From contig JADQAV010000036.1 in NCBI GenBank assembly GCA_019775845.1, positions 62,001 to 126,000 of the forward strand: 64,000 bases of DNA. The letters run 5' to 3'. Origin of the DNA: Myrmaecium sp. VS I D KN 1. Taxonomy: Eukaryota > Ascomycota > Dothideomycetes > Valsariales > Valsariaceae. The notes below the pieces were generated by a model. The model did no database searches. It was not told the origin of the DNA and saw nothing but the letters and a program-made list of their open reading frames with translations. Shown here piece after piece: positions 1-11,099 of this stretch (position 1 is the stretch's first letter; each line of letters begins with the position of its first letter). A program made the position numbers and the translations under genes.

Positions 1-3000
1 CAACACATGTCGACGCCGAATGTGACTCCAAGCAACGGACAAGGCTACGAGAGGATCAGGACGCTAAGACGTACATCGGGAAACATAATTGCGTCATCTC
101 AGGCCTCTATGAAACAGCTCCACGATCCATCGGCCAGTGCGGCGGCAGCCGTAGATGCTCTAACCAAGTTGTGCGATAGCGGCTCTGTGCCGTGGATAGA
201 TGGTATGCTTCTCACGGGCTGTTTGGTATATGCGCTTGGGAATTATACAGCTGCGTTGGAATGGTATTCGAGGATCCTCAAGCATGATACAGAGTAAGTC
301 AACCTTGGTGACGAACGGGCTACCTTTCTGACACTGCATAGTCACGTGGAGGCCATATCGAACCTTGCGGCCACCTTGCTGGCGCTCAATCGGAGACAGG
401 AAGCTGAGCAACATTGGTTCCGCGCTGTAAAGCTTCGCCCGAGCTTCTTCGAGGCGGTGGAGCATCTCATCGGCCTTCTATGCGGGGACCATCGCGGGAA
501 AGAAGCTGTCCAGGTTATCGAACACGTGGAACGCTCACTGAAAATCAGCAAAGCTGGAGAGATCACGGACCACAGCAGCGAGCACTCCGGTTCTCCTGGC
601 TTATCGGATGCCTCCGACAAGCCTGTCTTCGACTACGAAGGCGAAAATGATGCGATCTTCAAAGACCTATCGGGTGCTCCTGGTGCAGACCAGCCTGGAT
701 TCGGTACCAGCGGTTACGCTATCCCCGGCTCTGATAATGGTCGGATTCTCGCTCTGGTCCACGCGAAGGGCAACATGTTGTACGCTTTAGGCAACAATGT
801 CGCTGCTGCTAAGGCCTTTGAGAATGCTGTCATGATTGCTGCCGGTTGGGGTTTCCAGACTATCGGTGGGCTGATTGATCACATCTTGACGGTCGTCCAT
901 CATACGATGTTCGCGGACCCATATGATAGGAGCTCACAGAAGCCTTCGAGTGATCCCATCCTTCTCGATCCCAACCAAGCCTTGGAAACGGCTCGACTCT
1001 GTTTTCCCAGTCATGGAGAGCTTCCCGGACTCAAGTACATCTCTGGTGAAGGCATGGCGCGTCGGGCCGCAGTATCTACGACGAGCAATTCTCTCCTTTC
1101 CCTTGCGAAGATCTTCCAAGACGGCATGGCCACTAACGCTACTTCTGGCTCCGGTTATCAGTCCAGCATCGGCGTCCGAGAGATTCTGGCACTATACTAC
1201 CTCTCGCTGTCTCTTCAACCTAGTCCGTCGACTGCGAACAACGTTGGTATCCTTTTGGCGGGTGTTCAGCAGTCGGTTCCCTCAAGACGAGCTGCCATGA
1301 TGGCTCAAGACTCCAAGCAGCCTCTGATACCGGGGGTTGTCCCTGGAAGCGGTGTTGCTCTTGCGCTGTCGTACTACAACTACGGTCTTCAGTTGGACCC
1401 TCGGCATGCGCACCTGTTTACGAATCTGGGAAGTTTGTTCAAGGACATCGGGCAGCTAAACGCCGCGATCAAGATGTACGAACAAGCTGTACAGTGCGAT
1501 GCCAACTTTGACATTGCCCTGGCCAACCTCGCCAACGCGGTCAAGGACCAAGGGAGGATTGCGGATGCCATCACGTATTACAAACGCGCCGTCCAGGCCA
1601 GCCCTGATTTCGCCGAGGCTGTCTGTGGACTCACGAACGCTCTGAACTCTGTGTGCGACTGGCGAGGCAGAGGCGGCATTGCTGCGGACAGCGGCCAGCG
1701 GGACAAATGGCATGTCGATGAGAAGGGTATGCTGTTGGATGCTCGCCTCCCGGGAGCGGTCAGCTCGGGTTGGATCAAGAAGGTTATCGATCTGGTCGAA
1801 AAGCAGCTTGCCGACGGCGAAGAGTGGGGCAAGGGCACCATCACCGCTGCCATGATCGACGAGTTCGCCCGGCAATATTCCATCGGAAGCTATGGGCAAG
1901 TGACGAAGAGCCAGCAGCGTGAATTGAGGTCGGTTTTGAGTTCCTGGGCCGGTCAGAAGCGAGAAGGGGCGCGGATCGTTAGGCTGATCGAGCGTGCCAT
2001 CAAGCGGCTCGGCTGGGTCTGGTACCAAGACAAGTTCGTCAAAGGGCAGGAGCAATCACCTTCTGTGTACAGGAGGCCTCGTTTGCCTAGCACCTTGTCA
2101 GTACCTTCGGCACCGACAGTCCTTCCCTTCCACACTTTCACCTGTCCGATGTCGGCCAAGCAGATTAGGCTCATCTCGCAGAGAAACGGCCTTCGCATTT
2201 CCGTGTCGACACTCAAAGCTCCATGGCTTCCAGAGCATGTCTTTCCGCCACCGCCGCCGCCAAACCCATACCTCAAGGTAGGGTATGTGTCTTCGGACTT
2301 TAACAACCATCCGCTGGCCCATTTGATGCAATCCGTGTTCGGCCTTCACAATCCCACGAGGGTCAAGGCGTATTGCTACGCCACTACAGCGAGCGACAAC
2401 TCCGTCCACAGGCACCAGATCGAGCGGGAAGCTCCTGTTTTCTACGATGCAAGTGCCTGGTCGGCCGAGCGTCTGGTCCGTCAGATCGTGCAGGATGGCA
2501 TCCACATCCTCGTGAACCTGAACGGGTACACGCGTGGTGCTCGCAACGAGATCTTTGCCGCTCGCGCTGCGCCGATCCAAATGTCGTTTATGGGCTTTGC
2601 TGGCACGCTCGGTACCGAATGGTGCGACTATCTGCTAGCGGATACCACTGCTGTTCCCCCTGACACGCTGCGGCCCTGGAGGCGCAATATTGATATGGAA
2701 GACCAGCTTGTCAAAGAAGACGCGGCCGGCGACCCGGATGATTGGGTGTATGCGGAGAACATTGTTTACTGCCGCGACACGTTCTTCTGCTGCGACCATC
2801 GTCAGAGCGCGCCTGATGCGCACGGGAACCAACTTAGTTGGGAAGAGGAACAGGTGCGGAGGTGGAAAATGCGGAAGGAAATCTTCCCTAATCTGTCGGA
2901 CGATGCTATCATCCTGGGGAACTTCAACCAGCTCTACAAGGTATGTATTTTCCAGTACTCTCTGGGTCACGCAATACTAATCATTTTCTTCAGATCGAGC

Positions 3001-3638
3001 CGACAACGTTCCGCACCTGGCTCCGCATCTTGGCTCGTGTTCCCAACGCCATCCTGTGGCTCCTCCGCTTCCCGGACCTGGGCGAGTCCCACCTCAAAGC
3101 CACCGCTCGCGCGTGGGCATCCGAAGACGTCGCCAACCGGGTCATCTTCACGGAAGTGGCGCCGAAGCACATGCACATCTCCCGGGCGCGGGTGTGCGAC
3201 CTCTTCCTGGACACGCCGGAGTGCAACGCGCACACGACCGCGGCCGACGTGCTCTGGTCCGGCACGCCGCTGCTGACGCTGCCGCGGTACCCGTACAAGA
3301 TGTGCTCCCGGATGGCGGCCAGCATCCTGCAGGGCGCGCTGCCGAAGACGGCCGAGGGCGACCGGGCCGCGCGCGAGCTGATCGTGCCCGACGAGGCGGC
3401 GTACGAGGCGCGCGCGGTGGAGTTCGCCCGTGGGGCTCGCTACGAGGGCCATCGGATTACGGGCCGGCTGGGCGAGCTGAGGAAGTTGCTGTATGAGGCG
3501 CGTTGGACGAGCGCGTTGTTTGATACCCGCCGGTGGGTACGCGATCTGGAGGAGGCGTACGATGTCGCGTGGTATCGGTGGGAGAAGGGTGAGGGGGGCG
3601 ATATTTGGTTGCAGCCGCAGAGGGATCAGGGCGTATAG
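1..3638 (+). CDS. ogt: UDP-GlcNAc:protein O-GlcNAc transferase-like protein (5' partial)
   Basis: Family role: transfers GlcNAc from UDP-GlcNAc to Ser/Thr of nuclear and cytosolic proteins. Model: join(<7..293, 342..2940, 2994..3638), 1176 codons from the first visible ATG at 7. The frame stays open to base 1, and I recall fungal homologs as longer, so the true start probably lies left of the window. The N-terminal part carries TPR helices (clearest around residues 460-545, tyrosine/alanine-rich repeats ending before a VCDW segment). The Glyco_transf_41 catalytic region follows: SSDFNNHPLAH (His752), LNGYTRGARNEIFAARAAP, FNQLYK (Lys962) and CNAHTTAADVLWSGTP, which match the conserved active-site blocks of animal OGT. 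Intron 2 (53 nt) has a TACTAAT branch site and falls right after the FNQLYK lysine. The last exon is much richer in G/C-ending codons than the rest. Function is inferred from family; substrate unknown. Confidence 0.9.
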
Positions 3639-4842
3639 ATTTGAGCGGTCACTTTTGGGAGGGGTTGGGTCTTTTTTTTTTCTTTTAGACGGTTGTTGCT
3701 TTTTTTTCCTTCTTCTTTTTTCTGACTTCTCTTTGCATTACACGTCAACTTATTTTGGGGAATTGTGTGGCTGCTTTGCCCTTTATTTGCTTTTGCTCAG
3801 CCTTGCTTTCTTTTGGTGGTTTTTTTCCCTCCTCTTCGGCATATGTACCTGGAAGATGAGACCCCCTTTTTTCGTTCTTTCGCCGTCTGCTTGATCGCGT
3901 TCTTGTTTTCCCTTCTTATTTCTTTGGGGCGGGGAGTAAATGGATTTGCTCCCTTCATCAACTCACATTACATATGGATTTCTGTGGTTTTTGGTGGCAA
4001 GGGGGGGAAGGGGATTCACATTTTGCTTCTTATTTTCCTTTTCTTCTTTCTTTCTTTCTTTTTATTTATTCTCCCCTCTTTTTCGCGAATGCAGCGTGTT
4101 ATGGGCGTAGACAGGGATAAACGGACGGTTAGAGATACCTAGGACTGACCTTTCGTGCGGTGTGGGAGGAGGGCTTGATTTATACATGTGGTTCTTTTTT
4201 TTTTCTTATTTATTTCTATTTTATTTTGTTCTTTTCCCATATTGTTCTATGTGATCGGTAGCATGAGAGTTAGATAGTATCTTTCCCCCTCTGTTCGCCG
4301 TAGAGATTCAGCAGTTATAGTATTCAAGGAAGGAAGGCTGGACCGCAACTCCTATGGATCGTAGATTTGGGATAAACGTGTGTTTCGTTTGGTGTTGACC
4401 CTGCACCCAGCGAGTCAGGCAGGCATTCATCGAGTCAGGCACGCCGGCTGCACGTGGGACGGCGGAACACGAAAGATTGACCGGCAGAGGGGCCGAAATG
4501 AAAAGCGCCTCATCAGCCACACACGTCGACATCATCGAAGAGCAGCCACAGCCACGGCGACAGCAACCGACCCATGTCTTGCTCATCACCTTCCCACCCA
4601 GTTCAATTTATTTCTCCCGCCCACCCCCCGCCTCCCTCCCGGTCCTCCTTCCTCGCCGTACGAATAGACTTCGTGCGATCCGTTCTTTTGTACCATTTCA
4701 TACTAAGCCTGTGATACCCTGCTGAGATGCACTCTCCACGTATTCGTACCGTAATCCCCTAAGTAGTCGTAATCCATCCTCTTCTTTCCTCCTTACCCCA
4801 ACTATCTCCCAAAAGCACCTTACTACCTTACCGACTGGAGTC
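3639..4842. other. Intergenic, T-rich 3' flank then pyrimidine-rich 5' flank
   Basis: The first 600 bases are long T-rich runs typical of a fungal 3' region after the OGT-like gene. The last 250 bases are C/T-rich and lead into the Spo71-like start codon. I see no coding sequence; open frames here are short and low in complexity. Confidence 0.6.
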
Positions 4843-7800
4843 ATGTCCGACCCTGACCTCGGCCAACCTCTCGAGGGCTCCCCAAGCACATCGCATGCCG
4901 AGGCCCTGCATGCCGACTCCTACACCGCGCGCAGGCTGGTAAGCACGCCTCCTCACAGCACGCACCATTGCCCACGCGTCGCTGCAGTGACTGACCGCTC
5001 CACAGCGCGATGCCACCCCCGAACACCTCTACCTGACCGCGCGGCGATGCTTCATCGGGCCGCTCCCGAAGGGGTGGCTGCAGAGCCATCGCCGCGACTG
5101 GTACAAGAAGCACCTCCCGATCAACTCCTCCTCCCGCGTGCTCTCCTTCTCCGCCGACGAGCGGACCTCGCGTCACAAACGCCTGTCCGGCCTCGAGGGG
5201 CCCAGCACCTCCGCCCTCTACAACCCCAGTTTCCCGCAACCCGAAGATCTGGAAGAGGAGGATGAGGATGAGTCGCCCGAGCGCGGCGTCGCCACGCATG
5301 ACCCCCCGGCGGTGGACATACCGCGCGCGTCTGCAGCTCCTCCGGAAGTCCCCTCGCAAAGCGCGATCGATGATGCTGAGGAGGACCAGACGGATATCCA
5401 GGCGACACCACTCGAGCCCCTGTCGGAACCTGCGAGCCCAGCTGGACTGAGTCGGGCGAGATCTTCTCGGTCTTTCGTTACCGCGAGAGAGGTTCCAGTG
5501 AGCGCCATGGACACCGGGGATAACCCCGAGGAGGACGAAGGAAGCCAATCGGAAACTGGGCGCATGGAACCGGCACGAGAGAACGTCGAGCTGGCAGGGG
5601 TGGATGGTACTTATTCCAGGGCTGGGAGCAGTCTCGGGGTAGGGGGCTACTCCACCGAAGGGCCACCTGAGGGAGCTAATTCGACTTCTTCTCTGATCCA
5701 GCACGAGACGTCGCACAGTGACCGCGCCCCGGAGCCCGTAGAAGATGCTACCTCCAGCAGAGGAATCATATCGAGAATCAAAACTCGTCAACGCCCTGGC
5801 ACACGACGCGAGACGGAAGATGCATCGGAGCGCCCCAAACGCGGCCGCGGACTGGTCCACTTCGACGTCCCGGAAGAGTCCACCCATGCGGAACTGCACG
5901 TCAAAGCGCGCATGGCGCAAAGGAACATGGCAAGAGCGTCGAGGAAGTTGCGACGAAGTCGGATCAAGGACGGACAGATCGTCAAGATGGAGCGCATGCT
6001 GGTGCGCGTGGATGAAACCATGGCCCAGCTCCCGGATGATTTCGACGAGAATGAGGGGCAGAAGGTGGAGACGAGGACGTCGGAGAAGTGGCGGGAGTAC
6101 ATGGTGGTGTGTCGGCAGAGTACCGCGGAGGATGCGGAGTTCAACCTGCGGATGTACAAGACCCGTGTGATCCCGGCTATCGAGGAGACGCATGTCAAGG
6201 CGCGGTTTAAGCATGAGATTCCCCTTGGCCGCAAGACGGCAAAGGTCAATCTTTACTCCTCGCTGGACAAGAGCATTGCCATTTGGACGCCGAAACGTAA
6301 GGGCACGGCGGTTTACATCATGCAGGCGCGTTCCGCTTCCGCTGCGGTCGAGTGGTACACCTTTCTCCGAAACACCCTCGGCTGGCAGAGGGCCGACGAA
6401 TTGCAAGTCAATGTACCGGATCTGAGCATCAGCCTGCGCATCTGGAACCCCTTCAGCGAGCTGGAGGCATCCCGAGATCTCGTGCGGGCCGCCGAGGGCG
6501 ATGACCAGGCGATCATGAAGGCGATGCGCGCCGAACAAGCCGTGGCTGGCCGGATCATCGAACTGAGCATCCAGATGCTCCGGCACGCGCCCGAATGGCA
6601 GGAGGTCATCGATTTGTGGACGAGCAAGTCGCGGATGGGCCTAGCGTGGAAGCGCTACGACCGCTTGGAATGGATCTACGGCGCGAATGAGCGGAAGATG
6701 TATGGCACCATGGCGATGATGAAGTCGCATGACCTTGAGCTGCGACCCAAGCATCACTATCCCACCGAAGTCAAGCATAAGAAGCATGGCCATCTTGTTG
6801 AGCCTCCGCCTGTCGAGGGCTTTCTTATTCGGCTTACCTCGCAGCGGGGGATGGATCAGAAGATGGGAAGACTGTTCTACAAACGGCTTTACTTTTCCAC
6901 CCATGATCAGTACCTCTGCTTTTGTCGGCCTGCCAAGGCATGTCCTCCCCCGCCACCAAAGATGCCTATGACCGAGAACGCGAGAGTACCTAAAGTTGCG
7001 GAAATCCAGCAGTCAATCCCCCTCATCTATGCGGTCAACCCGTTTCCAGTTAAAGATGGGGAGATCGAATGGCTCAGGGAGGAGCACTCCGGCACCGCTT
7101 TTGACAAGCGTAGACACGACATCGATGCGTATGATGAAGCTGAGAGAAATGTCAACCACTTGCTCAATTGCGATGGCTACATCGATCTGTGCAACGTGAC
7201 ACGCGTTCGGAACGTGGTTCGAGGGGCGACTCCTGCGGATGCCAACATTGAGGAAGGCTCGGATGTCGACTTCGATGAGGACGCGCGGGATTCGCTCCAG
7301 GATGATGGGACCACACACGAGTTTGACGATGACCGGACGTTCGAGCTGGTGCTTCGCAATGGCCTCATCGTCCGGCTTCAGGTACGCTTGGTATCCCATG
7401 GATAACCAATAGACTTAGCTAACTTTCTGAACAGGCATACGACAAGGAAACCAAGCGCGAATGGCAAAAGAGGCTGCATAACCTCTCCCGCTACTGGAAA
7501 CACCGCACCGCCGCCGACATCGCCCTCTACAAGTCGGTGCGGAAGCAGAACCTCGACCTCCTCAACATCGACGAGGAAGGGGAGGCGCAGATCGGGCAGT
7601 TCGCAAAGAAGTGGGAGGTCAGCAGCAGCTTCGCGTCGGCGGAGCTGTACCACATGTGCGGGGTGAGCCACTGCCGGGCGATCACCATGTCCGGGGTCCT
7701 GTTCCGGAAGCCGCGCCGGCACAGCACCTTCACCCGCTGCCGCGCCCTGCTGTCCAACGGCCACCTGCTCGTCTTCCAGGACGTCCTGCGGGGGCGGACC

Positions 7801-8289
7801 GGCCGGCCGATCGCCCAGGTCCACCACGACCGCCTCAGCTCCCTCGACCTCAGGGAGTGCTACGTCTACTCCGGCCTCCTGACCGAGGCCGACCTGCTCT
7901 ATCACAACCAGACCTTCGACGCGAACAAGCCGGGCCACCACGCCTTGCCCCGCCTCTACCCGGAGGACGGCTGGACGTCCACCGACGAGGACGTCATGAC
8001 CTGCTTCGTCATCTGGCACGGTCGACGCAAAAGCTGGTTTCGCCACGGCGGCGGCGGTGACGACGCCGCCGGCACCAGCGACAGCGGCAGTGGTACCGCC
8101 CAGGTGGACGACGGCGGTCGTCGCGGCCGGTTTAAGCTCGTCAGCCAGCTTGGCGTGCCTGGTCGGAGCATCGTCTTTCGCACCCGCAGCCGCGCTGAAC
8201 GTGATCATTGGGTGCTCGCTCTCCAAACGGCGATCGAGCGTGTCCGCCGCGGTGAGGATTTTCGGATTACTGAGGGGACGAAGACGTGA
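4843..8289 (+). CDS. SPO71: Spo71/Mug56-like PH-domain sporulation protein
   Basis: Family role: in yeasts, Spo71-type proteins help the prospore membrane grow during meiosis. Model: join(4843..4938, 5006..7381, 7435..8289), 1108 aa; introns of 67 and 53 nt keep phase 0. Near the N-terminus the segment RCFIGPLPKGWL followed by HRRDWYKKHL fits the conserved start of this family (Spo7_2_N). Residues about 50-270 are acidic, Ser/Pro-rich and likely disordered. Two pleckstrin-homology-like regions follow: one around 380-480 (KVNLYSSLDKSIAIW, then AVEWYTFLRNTLGW) and one at the C-terminus (GRSIVFRTRSRAERDHWVLA). Between them is a conserved stretch with VEGFLIRLTSQRG and FYKRLYFSTHDQYLCF. Membrane binding through PH domains is inference. 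In a mould the protein may act in ascospore formation. Confidence 0.82.
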
Positions 8290-9180
8290 TGTGCTGTGCT
8301 GTGGGTGTTGTAAGGAAAGATGAGCCGCCTTTTCTTTTTTGTTCGTTTCTTCTGTTTTTGAGATAGTTTGGAGGGTTTAGGTGTACATACTGTACGTGTG
8401 TATATCGGTCGGCATGGCATTCGCCGCGGCGGCGGGGGCGTTTTTCTTCTTGTACCTCCCGTCGTCTCTTGGCTTTGGAGCTGGATTCTTCGCTTGTATA
8501 TCATCATCACCTTCGGCATATTAATATCATCATTATTTTAATTATCGATCTCTTTTATTGGGTCTGGCCATGGGAATACATTCAATTCTTCATTTATTTC
8601 TTCATTTATATTTTTTTCTTCGTAGCCTTAGAACAAAGGCGGTAACCTCACCATCTTTAGTTTTTGCTCTTTTTCTGTTCTACGGTCCATTCCCCCCCTC
8701 TCGACGACACACGAAATACGCCAAGTGAACGAAGCCCGAGACACTGTTGAAACAAAAAATAAAGCCAACGATACGTTTCAAAACCCCGATGAAACAAGTC
8801 CCCGCCCTCCCATTTCCCATAATAAAGACTCTAATCAACTCCCGTTAGAGTATGTCTTTTTTATGTACACCGTGTTTCTCTCCATGCTTATCATGAAATG
8901 AGAATAGCGAGCATGAGTCAGTAGTAGTAGTTCCTCAACCCCACCCCACCACATACATATATACACACAGACCCACACCAGGATTCGATTCCCCATATGC
9001 ATACACATGAGCATAAGGATGCAGCATGCGATAGCGCGTTAGTTCTCCGATCATCCGGTCCATTCCCGCTACATGATATTTCTGTTCTTGCCATCGGAAG
9101 AAGTCGTTATGTGCCATACCAATCGCATCCCCAGTTTCCGTTACAAACGCCATAAGATTTTTTTTTTTCGTTTCCTTCTA
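8290..9180. other. Convergent intergenic region
   Basis: This is the shared 3' space between the Spo71-like gene (+) and the K+/H+-exchange-related gene (-). It is A/T-rich in the middle and contains plus-strand AATAAA at about 8758 and 8821 and TTTATT-type strings for the opposite strand. I see no gene. Confidence 0.55.
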
Positions 9181-10152
9181 TCATTGCCTCCTCCCCTCCT
9201 TCTTCGCCTCCTCGCTCTCCACCTGTGTGACCTCGGCCTGCAGCTCCTTCTCCACGCGGTCATTCTCTCGGACCTCCTTGTTGAGGGCCTCGTTAGCGCG
9301 CTGGAGCTCCTCTTTCTCCGCCGTCAGCTCGGCGCGAGTCTTGATGGCTTGCTCGACCTGCTCGACCGCGCGCTCGATCTCAACCTCCATCTCAGGCAGC
9401 TTGAAGCGCTCGGCGATCAGCTTGCCGTTCCAGCGCTGGAGCACCATGACGTCCTCGGTGCCGGCGTTGGTCTGCTGCTCCACGATGCGGGCGACCTCGT
9501 CGATCTTCTCCGGCGGCGGCGCGGCGGCCTCGCGCGCGTGGGGGCGGGTCGGGTGCAGCAGACCAGTCGCGTAGGAGGCGTCGAGTGTGGCGGAGGGGCT
9601 GTACGTGAGCAGGGCGTGCCGGCAGAGGAACTCGAGGTGCTTGGAGCCGGCGAGGGCCTTCCAGTGGGAGTAGGCGCGGAAGGCGAGGTAGAAGAAGGGC
9701 ACGTTGGGCACGACGGGGATCAGGCCGAAGGGCGCGGAGATGGGCATCCCGATCAGGCTCCAGAGCAGCCGCTTCCGGTGCAGACCCTGCCGCTCCGTGG
9801 CGAGCGCCTCGAGCACCTTGGGCACCCGCTCCGCGCGCACGAAGCGGCCGGGGAAGATGACCTCGACCTTGTCCTCCTTGCCGCCGAGCAGGGCTTCCTT
9901 GCGCGCCTCCGACAGGGCGGGGATGGTCTTCAGGCCCCATTCCTCGAAGGGTATCCGTCGCAGGACCTTGTTGCCGTAGACGGTCAACTGCTTCTTCCAG
10001 CCGCCGTCGCTTCGCTCCCAGGCCGCCCAGGTCTCGTTGGCTTTGTTGGTGATCTTGTCGATGTAGGTGCGCTCCGCATTGAGCTGGCTGGACATGCGGT
10101 CGCAGTAGATGAGCGTGCGGCGGGTCGAGATGGGGAGGAGGTAGAGACGCAT
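9181..10152 (-). CDS. Mitochondrial K+/H+ exchange-related protein (Mit_KHE1 family)
   Basis: A single exon of 323 aa. I chose the start at 10152 because MRLYLLPISTRRTLIYC is the usual beginning of the family; an in-frame upstream ATG at 10266 would add 38 residues without family resemblance. Further family-like blocks are WGLKTIPAL near residue 90 and KALAGSKHLEFL near 190. A hydrophobic segment (ISAPFGLIPVVPNVPFFYLAF, about 150-175) could enter the inner membrane. The C-terminal 70 residues are a charged, heptad-like coiled coil rich in Glu, Lys and Leu. In yeast, proteins of this family are needed for mitochondrial K+/H+ exchange, but a direct transporter role is unproven. It is divergently arranged with the SRF1-like gene across about 0.95 kb. 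Confidence 0.85.
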   Translation of the reverse strand: MRLYLLPISTRRTLIYCDRMSSQLNAERTYIDKITNKANETWAAWERSDGGWKKQLTVYGNKVLRRIPFEEWGLKTIPALSEARKEALLGGKEDKVEVIFPGRFVRAERVPKVLEALATERQGLHRKRLLWSLIGMPISAPFGLIPVVPNVPFFYLAFRAYSHWKALAGSKHLEFLCRHALLTYSPSATLDASYATGLLHPTRPHAREAAAPPPEKIDEVARIVEQQTNAGTEDVMVLQRWNGKLIAERFKLPEMEVEIERAVEQVEQAIKTRAELTAEKEELQRANEALNKEVRENDRVEKELQAEVTQVESEEAKKEGRRQ

Positions 10153-11099
10153 TGTGAATGAAGAGGCGAGGAGGGTTCGACAGGCGATGCGATGCGATGT
10201 GAATGCGATTCGAATGAGCCCGGAGTGTGATAGAGTCGAAGAAGGGCGTTGGACTGGACGCAGCAAGGAGGAAACTATGTCAACATGTCTGGTCTTCTAT
10301 AGCAGGAGAAAAGTTGGGCGGTGTGAGTATGCTGTGTTAAGATGGTGGCAGCAGCCCCTGCACGATGAAACAGCAAGCAGCTGAGCTTGGGCCACCCGCA
10401 GTCTGGATGCTCCTCAGACGTCGACGTCATCGTCCTATGGCTCGACCGCCAGGGGCGGAGCGGTTAGCCACACTTGCGGATGAGCACAGCCACAAAGCTC
10501 GGATTGCTCCGCCAAGGACTCGGGGCTTCCGGGGCTTAGTCAACCGTAAAGGACCGTAAGGACGGTAAGGGCTCATTTCGATTTGCTGGGGCTGCTCAGC
10601 AACCACTGGCCTGAGTGCCTGAGTGGCCCACCCTAGCCTCCAATGCCTCCCTAGCCTCCCTCCCTAGCCTCCCCAGGCCCCATGCCACCTCGGTCCCCTC
10701 GGCCACCTCGTCCAGCCAGCCGACCGTTAGTTTGATTGTCTGCTATTTCGGCTTCGGGATCGTCCCCCCCATCGTCCCATCGTCCGTCGCTGGACGTTTA
10801 GTGGGCCATGATCAATGTTTTCCGCCCTCCCAACGCCCTCCTGTGGTGTTGAGCAGACCTCAATTGGCTTTCCTCTGCCGTCCGCCGGACTCCAACCTTT
10901 GTCGGGCGCACCGCAACTCTCTTGATCAGCGTTACGCTATACAAAGCTGCCCGCCAGCCACCGCAAGCGCCTTGTCTGTGTCCCTCCTCCAGCCGCCCAC
11001 CACCCGCGCACTTCATAGACAGCAGGACGCCGACGACGACGCCGACGACGGCAACTGCGGCTGCGCCCTCTTCTACTTTCCTTCTTCAGTCACCGAAAC
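10153..11099. other. Divergent promoter region with short C/T repeats
   Basis: It lies between the K+/H+-exchange-related gene (-) and the SRF1-like gene (+). It contains three copies of CCCTAGCCTCC starting at 10631, 10649 and 10662, a doubled CCTGAGTG just before them, and two direct CCTCGG hexamers at 10688 and 10697. No convincing reading frame is seen. Confidence 0.5.
10631..10672. repeat. Three near-tandem copies of CCCTAGCCTCC
   Basis: The 11-mer CCCTAGCCTCC starts at 10631, 10649 and 10662 in the divergent promoter. Spacing is irregular (18 and 13 bases), so this is a short direct repeat cluster and not a regular satellite. It may be a binding-site cluster or simple slippage in a C/T-rich promoter. 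Confidence 0.6.

Noticed and set aside
4841-6586. A 581-codon minus-strand frame opposite the Spo71-like gene
   Set aside because: It is the antisense shadow of a G/C-rich coding exon, has no domain, and the plus strand encodes a recognised family.
8981-8992. GGATTCGATTCC string resembling a tRNA T-loop
   Set aside because: No acceptor, D or anticodon stem could be built around it.
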